Source: Bordetella parapertussis (GTDB lineage Bacteria > Pseudomonadota > Gammaproteobacteria > Burkholderiales > Burkholderiaceae_B). From it: a stretch of 44,757 nucleotides of DNA. Below the pieces are notes generated by a model. That model made no database searches, was not told where the DNA came from, and saw nothing but the letters and a program-made list of their open reading frames with translations. Position 1 is the stretch's first letter. Each line of letters opens with the position of its first letter. The position numbers and the translations under genes were made by a program. The DNA is taken from positions 1 through 44,757 of the forward strand of contig CAMDNZ010000024.1 in assembly GCA_945903445.1 (NCBI GenBank), read 5' to 3'. Positions 17,394 through 24,786 of this stretch are shown piece after piece.

Positions 17394-17729
17394 TCAGTGC
17401 ATCTCATCCGTTTCAATTAGCTCGCACCTCTTCCGGCACGGTATGACAATGGCCACCACGACACCGCCTGCCACGATACCGACCAACGCACCCAGTAGCG
17501 TGCTCACCAGATTTTGAATCAAGCCGTTCGAACTGCTCGGCGCCACCACCGATTCGACCCCGGCAGCCAGCGCAGGAACGCCGTGCACCAGAATCGATCC
17601 ACCCAGCATGAACATAGCTGCGGTATCCACGATCGATAGCGTCTTCATCGAATAAGGCGCGGCGACCACCATGCCATGGCCTATTTTCTTGCTGATCGTC
17701 GAAGCACGTTGGCTGTAGGGCGACTCAAT
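17394..17729 (-). pseudogene. C-terminal remnant of a DUF808 (YedI-like) inner-membrane protein
   Basis: The open frame between the in-frame TAG at 17730-17732 and the TGA at 17394 encodes about 110 residues that match the end of the DUF808/YedI family. It has KKIGHGMVVAAPYSMKTLS, the typical TAAMFMLGGSILVHGVP stretch, and a final glycine-rich membrane helix (LLGALVGIVAGGVVVAIV). Full-length family members are about 300 residues with several membrane spans; the first two thirds are absent. An internal ATG at 17672 could start a 92-residue product, but no clear ribosome-binding site is seen. It lies directly downstream of trmD, where rplS is usually found. Confidence 0.7.
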
Positions 17730-17768
17730 CTAAGGCGAGCAGCGCCGAGACAACCTTAGAAGAACGGC

Positions 17769-18548
17769 TCAGAGACAACCGAGCGTTGCGAGATAACGCT
17801 CATCGGCTGCCGTCAGACGACCGGCTGCACGGGCCGTGGCAATGAGATCCGGGCGCCGGGTCGCCGTCAGCCGCAAGGATTGCTCACGCCGCCATACCGC
17901 TATTTTGGCGTGATGGCCGGACAACAACACATCTGGCACGGGCACACCATCCAACACCTCGGGGCGGGTATAGTGCGGGCTGTCCAATAAGCCAGACATC
18001 GCATCGTGGAAAGAGTCGAAACGAGCTGAATCGCTGTCGTTCAGCACGCCTGGCAACAAGCGAACCACCGCGTCGATCATAGCCAGGGCGGCGATTTCTC
18101 CCCCGGACAACACGAAGTCGCCGATCGACCATTCCTCATCGACGTGAGTGTCGATGAAACGCTGATCGACGCCTTCGTAGCGACCGCAGATAAAAATGGC
18201 GCCGGCGCCACCGGCCATCTGCTGTGCGGCGGCTTGATCGAAGCGATGACCGGTGGGCGACAACAGAATGACCGGACGTGTATGCGGGCTGCCTCGGCGA
18301 CCCGACGCCTCCAACTGAGACGTTCGAATCCGATCGATGGACGCCCGCAGCGGCTCGGCCATCATCACCATGCCTGGACCACCGCCGTAGGGTCGGTCGT
18401 CCACGGTGCGATGCACGTCGTGCGTGGCATCGCGCGGATTCCAGGCGTGCAAGGCCCAGCGCCCTTGCGCATGCGCGCGGCCCGTCACGCCGCTATCGCG
18501 AACCGTGGCGAACATCTCGGGAAAAAGACTAATGACGTCGAAACGCAT
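17769..18548 (-). CDS. trmD: TrmD, tRNA (guanine37-N1)-methyltransferase
   Basis: 259-residue SPOUT methyltransferase that makes m1G37 in tRNAs reading CCN, CUN and CGG codons, which prevents frameshifting. The start MRFDVISLFPEMF is canonical. GGGPGMVMMAEPL, the trefoil-knot segments (LLSPTGHRFDQ, CGRYEGVDQRFID) and EEWSIGDFVLSGGE are all present. The start codon overlaps the rimM stop by 1 nt (TGATG), so translation is coupled. Downstream, the usual rplS is absent; a DUF808 remnant and a partial trmD copy follow instead. Confidence 0.98.
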   Translation of the reverse strand: MRFDVISLFPEMFATVRDSGVTGRAHAQGRWALHAWNPRDATHDVHRTVDDRPYGGGPGMVMMAEPLRASIDRIRTSQLEASGRRGSPHTRPVILLSPTGHRFDQAAAQQMAGGAGAIFICGRYEGVDQRFIDTHVDEEWSIGDFVLSGGEIAALAMIDAVVRLLPGVLNDSDSARFDSFHDAMSGLLDSPHYTRPEVLDGVPVPDVLLSGHHAKIAVWRREQSLRLTATRRPDLIATARAAGRLTAADERYLATLGCL

Positions 18549-19177
18549 CAGAAGGTCGTCGGCCAGTCGGTATCGATGCGGCGCGCCGCGAGATCGACAT
18601 TGTGGACGTGTGCCGATACAAAAGGAACGAGCATATCGACAGGCCGCTGGCGTGTATCCAGCACAGGACTGCGCTCGCCCGACATGGCATCGATCCGATG
18701 GACGTGAATCTTCAGCACGCCATGCGCGCCGTTATCCAGCACTTCGTGGACCGCACCGATCAAGGCGGGTTGATCGGCCTCGTCCAAGCCGTAAACGTCG
18801 CAACCGACCAGATCGACCCAATAGAACTCGTCGTCGTTCGCTTGCGGAAAGGCCTCGCGCGACACGCCGATGACGCAGCCCTTGAGGGCTTCTGCCTCGT
18901 CGCGATCGTCCATGCCCTCGAAGTGTGCGACCAAGTCGCTGCCCTGGCTGCGCACTCGCGCGACAGTCATAGCGAATGGCGCAGACGCAACAACGCCCTG
19001 TGCCGCAAGCGGCACAGGGCGCGTCAACCACCACTGCTTGGCAGAACGCAATACATCGGCATGTGCGGAAAAAGGCTGAAGTTTGATCCAGCCTTTGATG
19101 CCGTAAGCCGATACGACGCGACCGAGATCGACGAGATCTTGAGGCGTCTGCGCGACGGGCGAAGTCTTGGAAGTCAT
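18548..19177 (-). CDS. rimM: RimM, 16S rRNA processing / 30S maturation factor
   Basis: 209-residue RimM, which binds S19 and helps 30S head maturation. The N-terminal RimM domain (DLGRVVSAYGIKGWIKLQPFS) and the C-terminal PRC-barrel (EFYWVDLVGCDVYGLD, then VHEVLDNGAHGVLKI) are present. It is slightly longer than E. coli RimM because of an extra segment around RPVPLAAQGVVAS, where the DNA forms a perfect 13-bp inverted repeat. The ATG at 19175-19177 follows an AGGTG motif. It lies 128 bp after rpsP and is coupled to trmD. Confidence 0.96.
   Translation of the reverse strand: MTSKTSPVAQTPQDLVDLGRVVSAYGIKGWIKLQPFSAHADVLRSAKQWWLTRPVPLAAQGVVASAPFAMTVARVRSQGSDLVAHFEGMDDRDEAEALKGCVIGVSREAFPQANDDEFYWVDLVGCDVYGLDEADQPALIGAVHEVLDNGAHGVLKIHVHRIDAMSGERSPVLDTRQRPVDMLVPFVSAHVHNVDLAARRIDTDWPTTF
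18994..19021. repeat. Perfect 13-bp inverted repeat inside rimM
   Basis: CGCCCTGTGCCGC (18994-19006) and its exact reverse complement (19009-19021) are separated by only AA. It falls in coding sequence (protein RPVPLAAQ) at a non-conserved part of RimM. It may be an inserted palindromic unit or a chance cruciform; the arms are too perfect to be common by chance. Confidence 0.6.
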
Positions 19178-19305
19178 GTCACACCTGTGCTGATAAAAGC
19201 TTGCGAAAACCTACCGGCTAAGCCGAGGGCCCCGCATGGTGCCATGCTACCGGATACGCCTTCTCAGAGGCGCCCCCTGACCGACCCATCATGCCGCCTA
19301 CAGCC

Positions 19306-19566
19306 TTAGGCTGCGGCGGATGCCTTGGCCGAGAATTCCTTGACCAGACGCTCTACAGCGGGCGACAACTGGGCGCCGTTGCCGGTCCAGTAGGTCACGC
19401 GATCCATTGCGATACGCAATTTCTCGTCACCAGCGTTAGCCACGGGGTTGTAAAAACCCACGCGTTCGATGAAGCGACCGTCGCGACGGTTACGCGAATC
19501 GGTGGCTACCAGGTTGTAAAACGGACGCTTCTTGGACCCTCCGCGGGCCAGGCGAATCACCACCAT
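19306..19566 (-). CDS. rpsP: Ribosomal protein bS16
   Basis: 86-residue small-subunit protein S16. The start MVVIRLARGGSKKRPFYNLV is canonical, FIERVGFYNP is conserved, and the C-terminal tail is Ala/Lys-rich (EFSAKASAAA). An AGGGA ribosome-binding motif precedes the ATG at 19564-19566. It is the first gene of the rpsP-rimM-trmD operon and has a clear extended -10 promoter just upstream. Confidence 0.98.
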   Translation of the reverse strand: MVVIRLARGGSKKRPFYNLVATDSRNRRDGRFIERVGFYNPVANAGDEKLRIAMDRVTYWTGNGAQLSPAVERLVKEFSAKASAAA

Positions 19567-19601
19567 AGGTAATCCCTAAATTCGTTAATGACAAGCCCGC
19601 T

Positions 19602-19631
19602 AATATAGCAGGCTTCAATGTGCTTACGCAA
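19602..19631 (-). promoter_or_regulatory. Promoter of the rpsP-rimM-trmD operon
   Basis: On the minus strand a TTGCGT -35 (19626-19631), an 18-bp spacer and a TATATT -10 (19602-19607) preceded by TGC (extended -10) lie about 36 bp upstream of the rpsP start. A strong promoter is expected for a ribosomal operon. Confidence 0.6.
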
Positions 19632-19693
19632 TCAAAGCCATGCAAGACGGGAAGTCGGCGTTGTGTAGGCGCGCCACTGCGAAGCGAAATGCT

Positions 19694-20071
19694 TCAACGG
19701 CGGGCGATGAAGTGGGTACACACAGTATCAGTCTGCACCTGTTCCAGCAAGACGTTTCGGGACTGCGTACAAAATGCTTGAAAATCCCGCACCGCATTTC
19801 GATCCGTGGTCGAGACCGACAAAATCTGACCACTTTCCAATTGAGATAACGCTTTTTTGGCCTTCAAGATGGGCAAGGGACACGCCATACCACGCGCATC
19901 GACCGTGGCGGCCACGGCATGCGCTGCTCTGGCTGCGGCTTGCGCCGGGGCACTTACCCCTGGCAAACCGTCGTCCGACGAACCTTTAGACGATAAGTCC
20001 TTACCCAAGAAACCGCGGTTCGACGAGTTTTTGCCGGACACGTCGTCGGCGTGCGGATCAGAGCCGCTCAT
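19694..20071 (-). CDS. TusA-family sulfur carrier protein with long N-terminal extension
   Basis: 125-residue protein whose last ~75 residues form a TusA/SirA domain: VDARGMACPLPILKAKKALSQL, with the sulfur-accepting cysteine at about residue 64 in the CPLP motif. TusA proteins pass sulfur for tRNA thiolation, cofactor synthesis or sulfur oxidation. The preceding ~50 residues are Ser/Gly/Ala-rich, low in complexity and unusual for the family. The ATG at 20069-20071 overlaps the end of alaS by 14 bp, so translation is coupled. An in-frame GTG (AHAVAAT) could start a normal-length protein, but it has no clear ribosome-binding site. The domain assignment is firm; the exact pathway is unknown. 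Confidence 0.85.
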   Translation of the reverse strand: MSGSDPHADDVSGKNSSNRGFLGKDLSSKGSSDDGLPGVSAPAQAAARAAHAVAATVDARGMACPLPILKAKKALSQLESGQILSVSTTDRNAVRDFQAFCTQSRNVLLEQVQTDTVCTHFIARR

Positions 20072-22676
20072 CGACCCAGCCTTGAACGCTGGCCACGGCT
20101 GCGGGCAAGGCGGCCAGATCGGTACCGCCGCCCATGGCCATATCGGGGCGACCACCGCCCTTACCGCCGACTTGCGCTGCCACGAAGCCGACGAGATCGC
20201 CTGCTTTGACGCGAGCGGTCAGGTCGGCCGTGACGCCGCCCACTACACTGATTTTGCCCTCCGACCCGGCCGCCAACAGCACCACGGCCGTTTTGAGCGT
20301 GTTCTTGATCTGATCGGCCATGCCACGCAACGCCTTGGGATCGACGTCGCCCACGTGAGCGGCCAACACCTGCACGCCCTTCACCGCGACGGCCTGGCGA
20401 GCCAGATCGGAGCCCGCGCTAGACGCGGCCTTGGCGCGCAAGCTCTCGAGCTCTTTCTCGAGCGCCTTGAGTTGATCTTGCACCTGCGCGATACGCTCGG
20501 GCAATTCGGCAGGCGCGGCGCGCAACTGACCCGCCAAGCGGCCGATCAACGCTGTCTGTCCCTGCACCCACGCTAAGGCGTTATCGCCCGTGATGCCCTC
20601 GATACGGCGCACGCCGGCGGCCACGCCGCCTTCGGCGACGATCTTGAACAGACCGATGTCGCCGGTGCGCAGCACATGGGTACCGCCGCATAGCTCGCGT
20701 GAGAAGCCGATGTCGATGACGCGCACTTGGTCACCGTATTTCTCGCCGAACAGCGCAGTCGCACCACCCTGCACCGCCTCGTCGTAACCCATCACACGCG
20801 ACTCGGTCGGGTGATTGGCCAGCACTTCGGCGTTGACGATGCGCTCGACCTCGGCAATTTGCTCGGCCGTCATAGGCGCGTCCTGGGCGAAGTCGAAACG
20901 CGTCTTGTCGGGATCGACCAAAGAGCCGCGCTGCTGAACGTGATTGCCAAGCACCAGACGCAGTGCTTTGTGCAGCAGATGGGTGGCCGAGTGATTCCGT
21001 GCCGTGCGGGCGCGGCGTGCCACATCCACGCGTGCTATGACTGCATCGCCCACGGCCAAACGGCCCTCGGACAGCACGCCGTGATGGCCAAACACACCCG
21101 GTTGAATCTTGACGGTATCGGCCAAGTCGAAACGCACGCCCGCCTCCTCGAATACGCCCGTGTCGCCTACCTGACCGCCCGATTCGGCATAAAACGGCGT
21201 GGCATCCAGTACCACCACAGCCTGCACACCGGCGTCGATCGAATCGGTTTTCACACCCTCGACATACATCGCCTTGACGACGGCGTGATCGAACGCCAGA
21301 TTGTCGTAGCCTTCGAAACGGGTCTGCTCGCCGTCGTACTGAAGACCTTCGACCGCTTTGAACTTACCTGCAGCGCGTGCCTGATTGCGCTGGCGAGTCA
21401 TGGCGGAGTCGAAACCCTCCAGATCGACGTCGACCTCGCGCTCGCGGCAGATGTCGGCGGTCAGATCCACCGGGAAGCCATAGGTGTCGTACAGCGTAAA
21501 CAGCGTGTTGCCGTCCAGTGCCTGACCGGCAGGCAACTGCGCCAAGGCGACGTCCAGAATACGCATGCCGTTTTCGAGGGTTTCGCCAAAACGCTCTTCT
21601 TCCTGGCGCAGCACCTGGATGACGCGCTCGGCTTGCTCGGCCAGCTCAGGATAGGCCTTGCCCATCTCGGCGACCAGATCGGGCACGATACTGTGAAAGA
21701 ACGGCTTGGTCTGACCCAGCTTGTAGCCGTGACGCAAGGCACGGCGCACGATACGGCGCAATACATAGCCCCGGCCTTCGTTGCTGGGGATGATGCCATC
21801 GACCACCAGAAACGCGCAGGCGCGGATGTGATCGGCAATCACCTTGAGCGAATCCTTGCTCAGGTCGGTCGTGTCGGTGGCACGCGCAGCGGCCTTGATG
21901 AGCGTCTGGAACAGGTCGATTTCGTAGTTGGAATGTACGTGTTGCAGCACGGCCGACAGGCGTTCGAGGCCCATGCCGGTATCGACGCAGGGTTTGGGCA
22001 GGCGCGGCATATTGCCCGCCGCATCGCGTTCGAACTGCATGAACACGAGGTTCCAGATCTCGATGTAGCGGTCGCCGTCCTCTTCGGGCGACCCCGGAGG
22101 GCCACCCCAGACGTCGGGGCCGTGATCGTAGAAAATCTCGGAGCACGGGCCACACGGACCGGTATCGGCCATTTGCCAGAAGTTGTCCGAAGCATAACGT
22201 GCACCTTTGTTGTCGCCGATGCGGATGATGCGCTCGGCCGGCACGCCAACTTCTTTCAACCAGATGTCGTAGGCTTCGTCGTCTTCCTGATATACCGTGA
22301 CCCAGAGTTTTTCGGCGGGCAGTTTGTAGACGGTGGTCAACAGCTCCCAGGCGTTCAGGATAGCGTCGCGCTTGAAGTAATCGCCGAAGCTGAAATTGCC
22401 CAGCATTTCGAAGAACGTGTGGTGACGAGCGGTGTAGCCCACGTTTTCGAGGTCGTTGTGCTTGCCGCCGGCCCGCACGCAGCGCTGCGACGAGGTCGCA
22501 CGACTATAGCTGCGCGTTTCCTTGGCCGTGAAGACGTCCTTGAACTGGACCATGCCCGAGTTCGTGAATAGCAAAGTCGGGTCGTTGCCGGGGACCAGCG
22601 ACGACGACGGGACGATCGTGTGCCCCTTGGACTGAAAGAACTGCAAAAATTTCTGGCGAATCTCGGACGATTTCAT
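20058..22676 (-). CDS. alaS: Alanine--tRNA ligase
   Basis: 872-residue class II synthetase for tRNA-Ala with an editing domain. The start is the ATG at 22674-22676 (MKSSEIRQKFLQFFQSKGH), the family N-terminus; the open frame runs further upstream without conserved sequence. The editing-domain zinc and catalytic residues are intact: the HSATHLLH motif with H562 and H566, and CGGTH with C663. A C-terminal coiled coil and C-Ala domain (GGKGGGRPDMAMGGG) are present. A consensus -10 lies about 31 nt upstream of the start, so it has its own promoter despite following pilV. Its end overlaps the TusA-like gene. Confidence 0.98.
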   Translation of the reverse strand: MKSSEIRQKFLQFFQSKGHTIVPSSSLVPGNDPTLLFTNSGMVQFKDVFTAKETRSYSRATSSQRCVRAGGKHNDLENVGYTARHHTFFEMLGNFSFGDYFKRDAILNAWELLTTVYKLPAEKLWVTVYQEDDEAYDIWLKEVGVPAERIIRIGDNKGARYASDNFWQMADTGPCGPCSEIFYDHGPDVWGGPPGSPEEDGDRYIEIWNLVFMQFERDAAGNMPRLPKPCVDTGMGLERLSAVLQHVHSNYEIDLFQTLIKAAARATDTTDLSKDSLKVIADHIRACAFLVVDGIIPSNEGRGYVLRRIVRRALRHGYKLGQTKPFFHSIVPDLVAEMGKAYPELAEQAERVIQVLRQEEERFGETLENGMRILDVALAQLPAGQALDGNTLFTLYDTYGFPVDLTADICREREVDVDLEGFDSAMTRQRNQARAAGKFKAVEGLQYDGEQTRFEGYDNLAFDHAVVKAMYVEGVKTDSIDAGVQAVVVLDATPFYAESGGQVGDTGVFEEAGVRFDLADTVKIQPGVFGHHGVLSEGRLAVGDAVIARVDVARRARTARNHSATHLLHKALRLVLGNHVQQRGSLVDPDKTRFDFAQDAPMTAEQIAEVERIVNAEVLANHPTESRVMGYDEAVQGGATALFGEKYGDQVRVIDIGFSRELCGGTHVLRTGDIGLFKIVAEGGVAAGVRRIEGITGDNALAWVQGQTALIGRLAGQLRAAPAELPERIAQVQDQLKALEKELESLRAKAASSAGSDLARQAVAVKGVQVLAAHVGDVDPKALRGMADQIKNTLKTAVVLLAAGSEGKISVVGGVTADLTARVKAGDLVGFVAAQVGGKGGGRPDMAMGGGTDLAALPAAVASVQGWVDERL

Positions 22677-22707
22677 CTTCACGAACCGGCAATAAGGCGA
22701 ATTTTTC

Positions 22708-22713
22708 ATTATA
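22708..22713 (-). promoter_or_regulatory. Consensus -10 element for alaS
   Basis: TATAAT on the minus strand, 31 bp upstream of the alaS ATG, in the 76-bp spacer after the pilV stop. No good -35 is seen at normal spacing. It suggests alaS is transcribed independently of the pilus operon. Confidence 0.5.
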
Positions 22714-22752
22714 GGGGTTGACCGAGTCGAACGCATTAAATCCGAGCGGCGC

Positions 22753-23973
22753 TCAACGCACGCACACCCAGGCCGCACGTTCTTGAGGGCGTTCCCAGTA
22801 CCAATCGGGAGACTCGCTATAGACTTTGATCGCCCGGAATCCGGCTGGACAGGCACATGTGCCGGTACGCGGATTGACGCCGCCGGCTCGCCCACAAGGC
22901 TCTCGGGCGATTCGTGTGAATGCGCCGCCGAAAGCGCCATCGCTGTACCGCCATTGCCCGCGTATGCATGACAGCGGTTCGCCTGAGTAATCGCGCCCAA
23001 TAGCGCCCGGCACGGCGCAGCCATGACTAGATACCGCTAAGTAGTCGGGTTGGATCCAGCCACTGGCATAAAGGTTGCCTTGAGCGGACACGCTGCCGGT
23101 CGCACGTACGTGCGTGCCCGCGTGTATGTCCTGTTCAGCATGAATGCTTTGCCCTGCACGGATACTTTGCCTGGCATATATGTTTTGTCCGGCATGAATG
23201 CCACCCGACGCACGGACATCGCCTGCCAGCACTGCACCTTGGGCTGCGATCGAACCTGCCACAGTCAATGGCCCTTTGAAATCCGGGTCACGGGTGTCCC
23301 CAACTCGCAGATACGCCAGCGTGCTGCTGCGATCCATGCCCGCCCAGGCGCTCAAGCTGCCGACCGGCCAAGCGGTCGACGCGCCTTGGCACGTGGCAGG
23401 CAAGGCCAGCATGGGACCTCGCCACTGGCGGGCATCCGCCGCCCTGACCTGAAGCGCATAACCTTCCAAGGTTCGACTGATCACTGCGCGCTCGTCGAGA
23501 CTACCCAGCCAGGGACTGGTGTTTGTCGGGCTGACGGCAGCGATCACGGCGTCCAGCCGACAGCCCAGGCCAGGACAGGGTTCGGCAACCGTGATCGACA
23601 CCGCCACCGTGAAGCCAAGTGCACTGACGCTCGCGTAATCGGGTGGCAAATGACCGGCGTGCCGCAGTTCGGCCAGCGTCGGGGCGAGCGCTTGGGAAAA
23701 AAGGGGCTGACCGGTCGCGCCAAGTGGCATGGCGCCATTGGCTAACGCGTCGTAATGCGCCCGAAGCATTTGATCCACTGCCAGACGGACCTGAGACAGC
23801 CACTGGCCAGCCGCCTCGGCACGCGCATCTCGAACTCGCGCAACATCGGTGCCCGCCTGCCATATCGCCAGCAACGTCGCTAACACCAACGCCAACGTCA
23901 CCTCGGCCAATGCCCAGCCCTCCTGTCGGCTTTGTCGGCAGGTTCGACCGCGGATTCGAACGAATGCATTCAT
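22753..23973 (-). CDS. pilV: PilV-type minor pilin / tip adhesin of a type IVb pilus
   Basis: 406-residue prepilin resembling PilV of the R64 (IncI1) thin pilus. The prepilin peptidase site is G|W (RQEG then WALAEVTLALVL), with the conserved Glu at +5 of the mature protein and a hydrophobic helix. A globular region follows. Residues ~253-307 form a six-residue repeat (IHAGQN, IYARQS, IRAGQS, IHAEQD and so on). The C-terminal block AVPGAIGRDYSGEPLSC, then QWR, is the signature seen next to shufflon ends. Cysteines are frequent near the C-terminus. The ATG at 23971-23973 overlaps the pilS stop (TGATG); a GTG one codon earlier is the alternative. No shufflon segments or recombinase gene are seen, so the tip is fixed. 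The function, target recognition at the pilus tip, is inferred from R64. Confidence 0.85.
   Translation of the reverse strand: MNAFVRIRGRTCRQSRQEGWALAEVTLALVLATLLAIWQAGTDVARVRDARAEAAGQWLSQVRLAVDQMLRAHYDALANGAMPLGATGQPLFSQALAPTLAELRHAGHLPPDYASVSALGFTVAVSITVAEPCPGLGCRLDAVIAAVSPTNTSPWLGSLDERAVISRTLEGYALQVRAADARQWRGPMLALPATCQGASTAWPVGSLSAWAGMDRSSTLAYLRVGDTRDPDFKGPLTVAGSIAAQGAVLAGDVRASGGIHAGQNIYARQSIRAGQSIHAEQDIHAGTHVRATGSVSAQGNLYASGWIQPDYLAVSSHGCAVPGAIGRDYSGEPLSCIRGQWRYSDGAFGGAFTRIAREPCGRAGGVNPRTGTCACPAGFRAIKVYSESPDWYWERPQERAAWVCVR
23053..23217 (-). repeat. Eighteen-bp (six-residue) tandem repeats in pilV
   Basis: Ten hydrophobic residues (V, I, I, I, I, I, V, V, L, I) occur exactly every sixth residue across this stretch, each followed by a small residue two positions on (mostly Ala). 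The DNA units are degenerate 18-mers of the type ATTCATGCCGGACAAAAC. The pattern fits a beta-solenoid-like stalk carrying the tip domain. Confidence 0.75.
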
Positions 23974-24632
23974 CACCGGTACTCGAACACAAAATCGTTC
24001 GCGTCACCGTGCGTACAAGCTTGTGCGGTGCGCGCCGCGCTGTATCTCTGCTGCGGCGTGGCCCAGGCGTTCTTCAATACAATTCCCCCACCGCCAGTGG
24101 CCACAAGACGCACCATGCCGGCAGTGCCTTGCAGAATCGACGCCAATGCAGGACATGCAGCATGATTGACGCGAGTGAGGGTGAGCGTAAAAGCCGTGCC
24201 CGCGCCGCCCGCCTGAGATCGCCCCGGTGCCAGGGTCAGCACGCCTCCCTGGCCCAAACCATGCGCGACACTCGCGCCAGCACCCGTGCCTCGAACGTCG
24301 AACACCGTGTTCTCGCGCAGCGCACGAGCCAATACGCCGGTATCCAAACCCAGATAGGGTGCATCGCCACCGCCCTGAGCATTCACCTGAGTACGAACCG
24401 CAAAGCGCTGCACAGCCTCGGCCACCTTCGGCACTTTATGCTCGATCACGAAAGCGCCCACCGCCGGGATGCCGATGATGGCCACCAGCACGACGATCGC
24501 CGTGACGATGGCGACCTCGACCAGAGAAATGCCTTGTTGATGGGTCGAGCATCTCATAGCTTGCCGGGTCGGCGACATTTTCATCACGCGCTTGGCATTG
24601 TCCCCGGAAATAGCATATCCAATCTGGCGCAT
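23973..24632 (-). CDS. pilS: PilS-type major pilin of a type IVb pilus
   Basis: 219-residue prepilin. The leader is long (34 residues), typical of type IVb pilins, and is cleaved at G|I (HQQG then ISLVEVAIVTAIVVLVAII), with Glu at +5. Two cysteines in the C-terminal half (NHAACPAL and AQACTHGD) could form the D-loop disulfide. The protein ends DFVFEYR. The long leader is supported by an AAAAAGGAG ribosome-binding site 7 nt before the ATG at 24630-24632. The unusually strong site and a 112-bp upstream spacer with a 23-bp repeat array fit high, separately tuned pilin expression. Homology to R64 PilS is inferred from order, leader type and cysteine placement. Confidence 0.85.
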   Translation of the reverse strand: MRQIGYAISGDNAKRVMKMSPTRQAMRCSTHQQGISLVEVAIVTAIVVLVAIIGIPAVGAFVIEHKVPKVAEAVQRFAVRTQVNAQGGGDAPYLGLDTGVLARALRENTVFDVRGTGAGASVAHGLGQGGVLTLAPGRSQAGGAGTAFTLTLTRVNHAACPALASILQGTAGMVRLVATGGGGIVLKNAWATPQQRYSAARTAQACTHGDANDFVFEYR

Positions 24633-24675
24633 CGAACGCTCCTTTTTCTTGCTCGCGACCGGCCACGCCGCAAAT

Positions 24676-24786
24676 CGACAGCCCCCACCCCACTTCGGTG
24701 TTCCAACGCCCTATATCTGCGTTAATCACCGCCCCACATCCGGGCTATCCACCGCCCCACGTCTGGGCCAGTCCCCGCCGCAGTTC
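24676..24786 (-). repeat. Array of five degenerate 23-bp repeats before pilS
   Basis: On the minus strand, units beginning at 24786, 24763, 24740, 24717 and 24696 share the core GA-N-RTGGGGCGGTG, with spacings of 23, 23, 23 and 21 bp. Two units lie in the last codons of pilR and three in the pilR-pilS spacer. The clearest pair are GACGTGGGGCGGTGGATAGC and GATGTGGGGCGGTGATTAAC. They could be operator sites controlling the pilin gene. Confidence 0.55.

Noticed and set aside
18994..19021. CRISPR-like or repeat-array reading of the rimM palindrome
   Set aside because: Only one copy is present in the window; no spaced direct repeats are found anywhere that would make a CRISPR array.
22795..22815. 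Possible shufflon recombination (sfx-like) repeat in pilV
   Set aside because: A loose match (about 10 of 13 bases) occurs once only, inside codons for WYWERP, with no inverted partner and no alternative 3' segments nearby.
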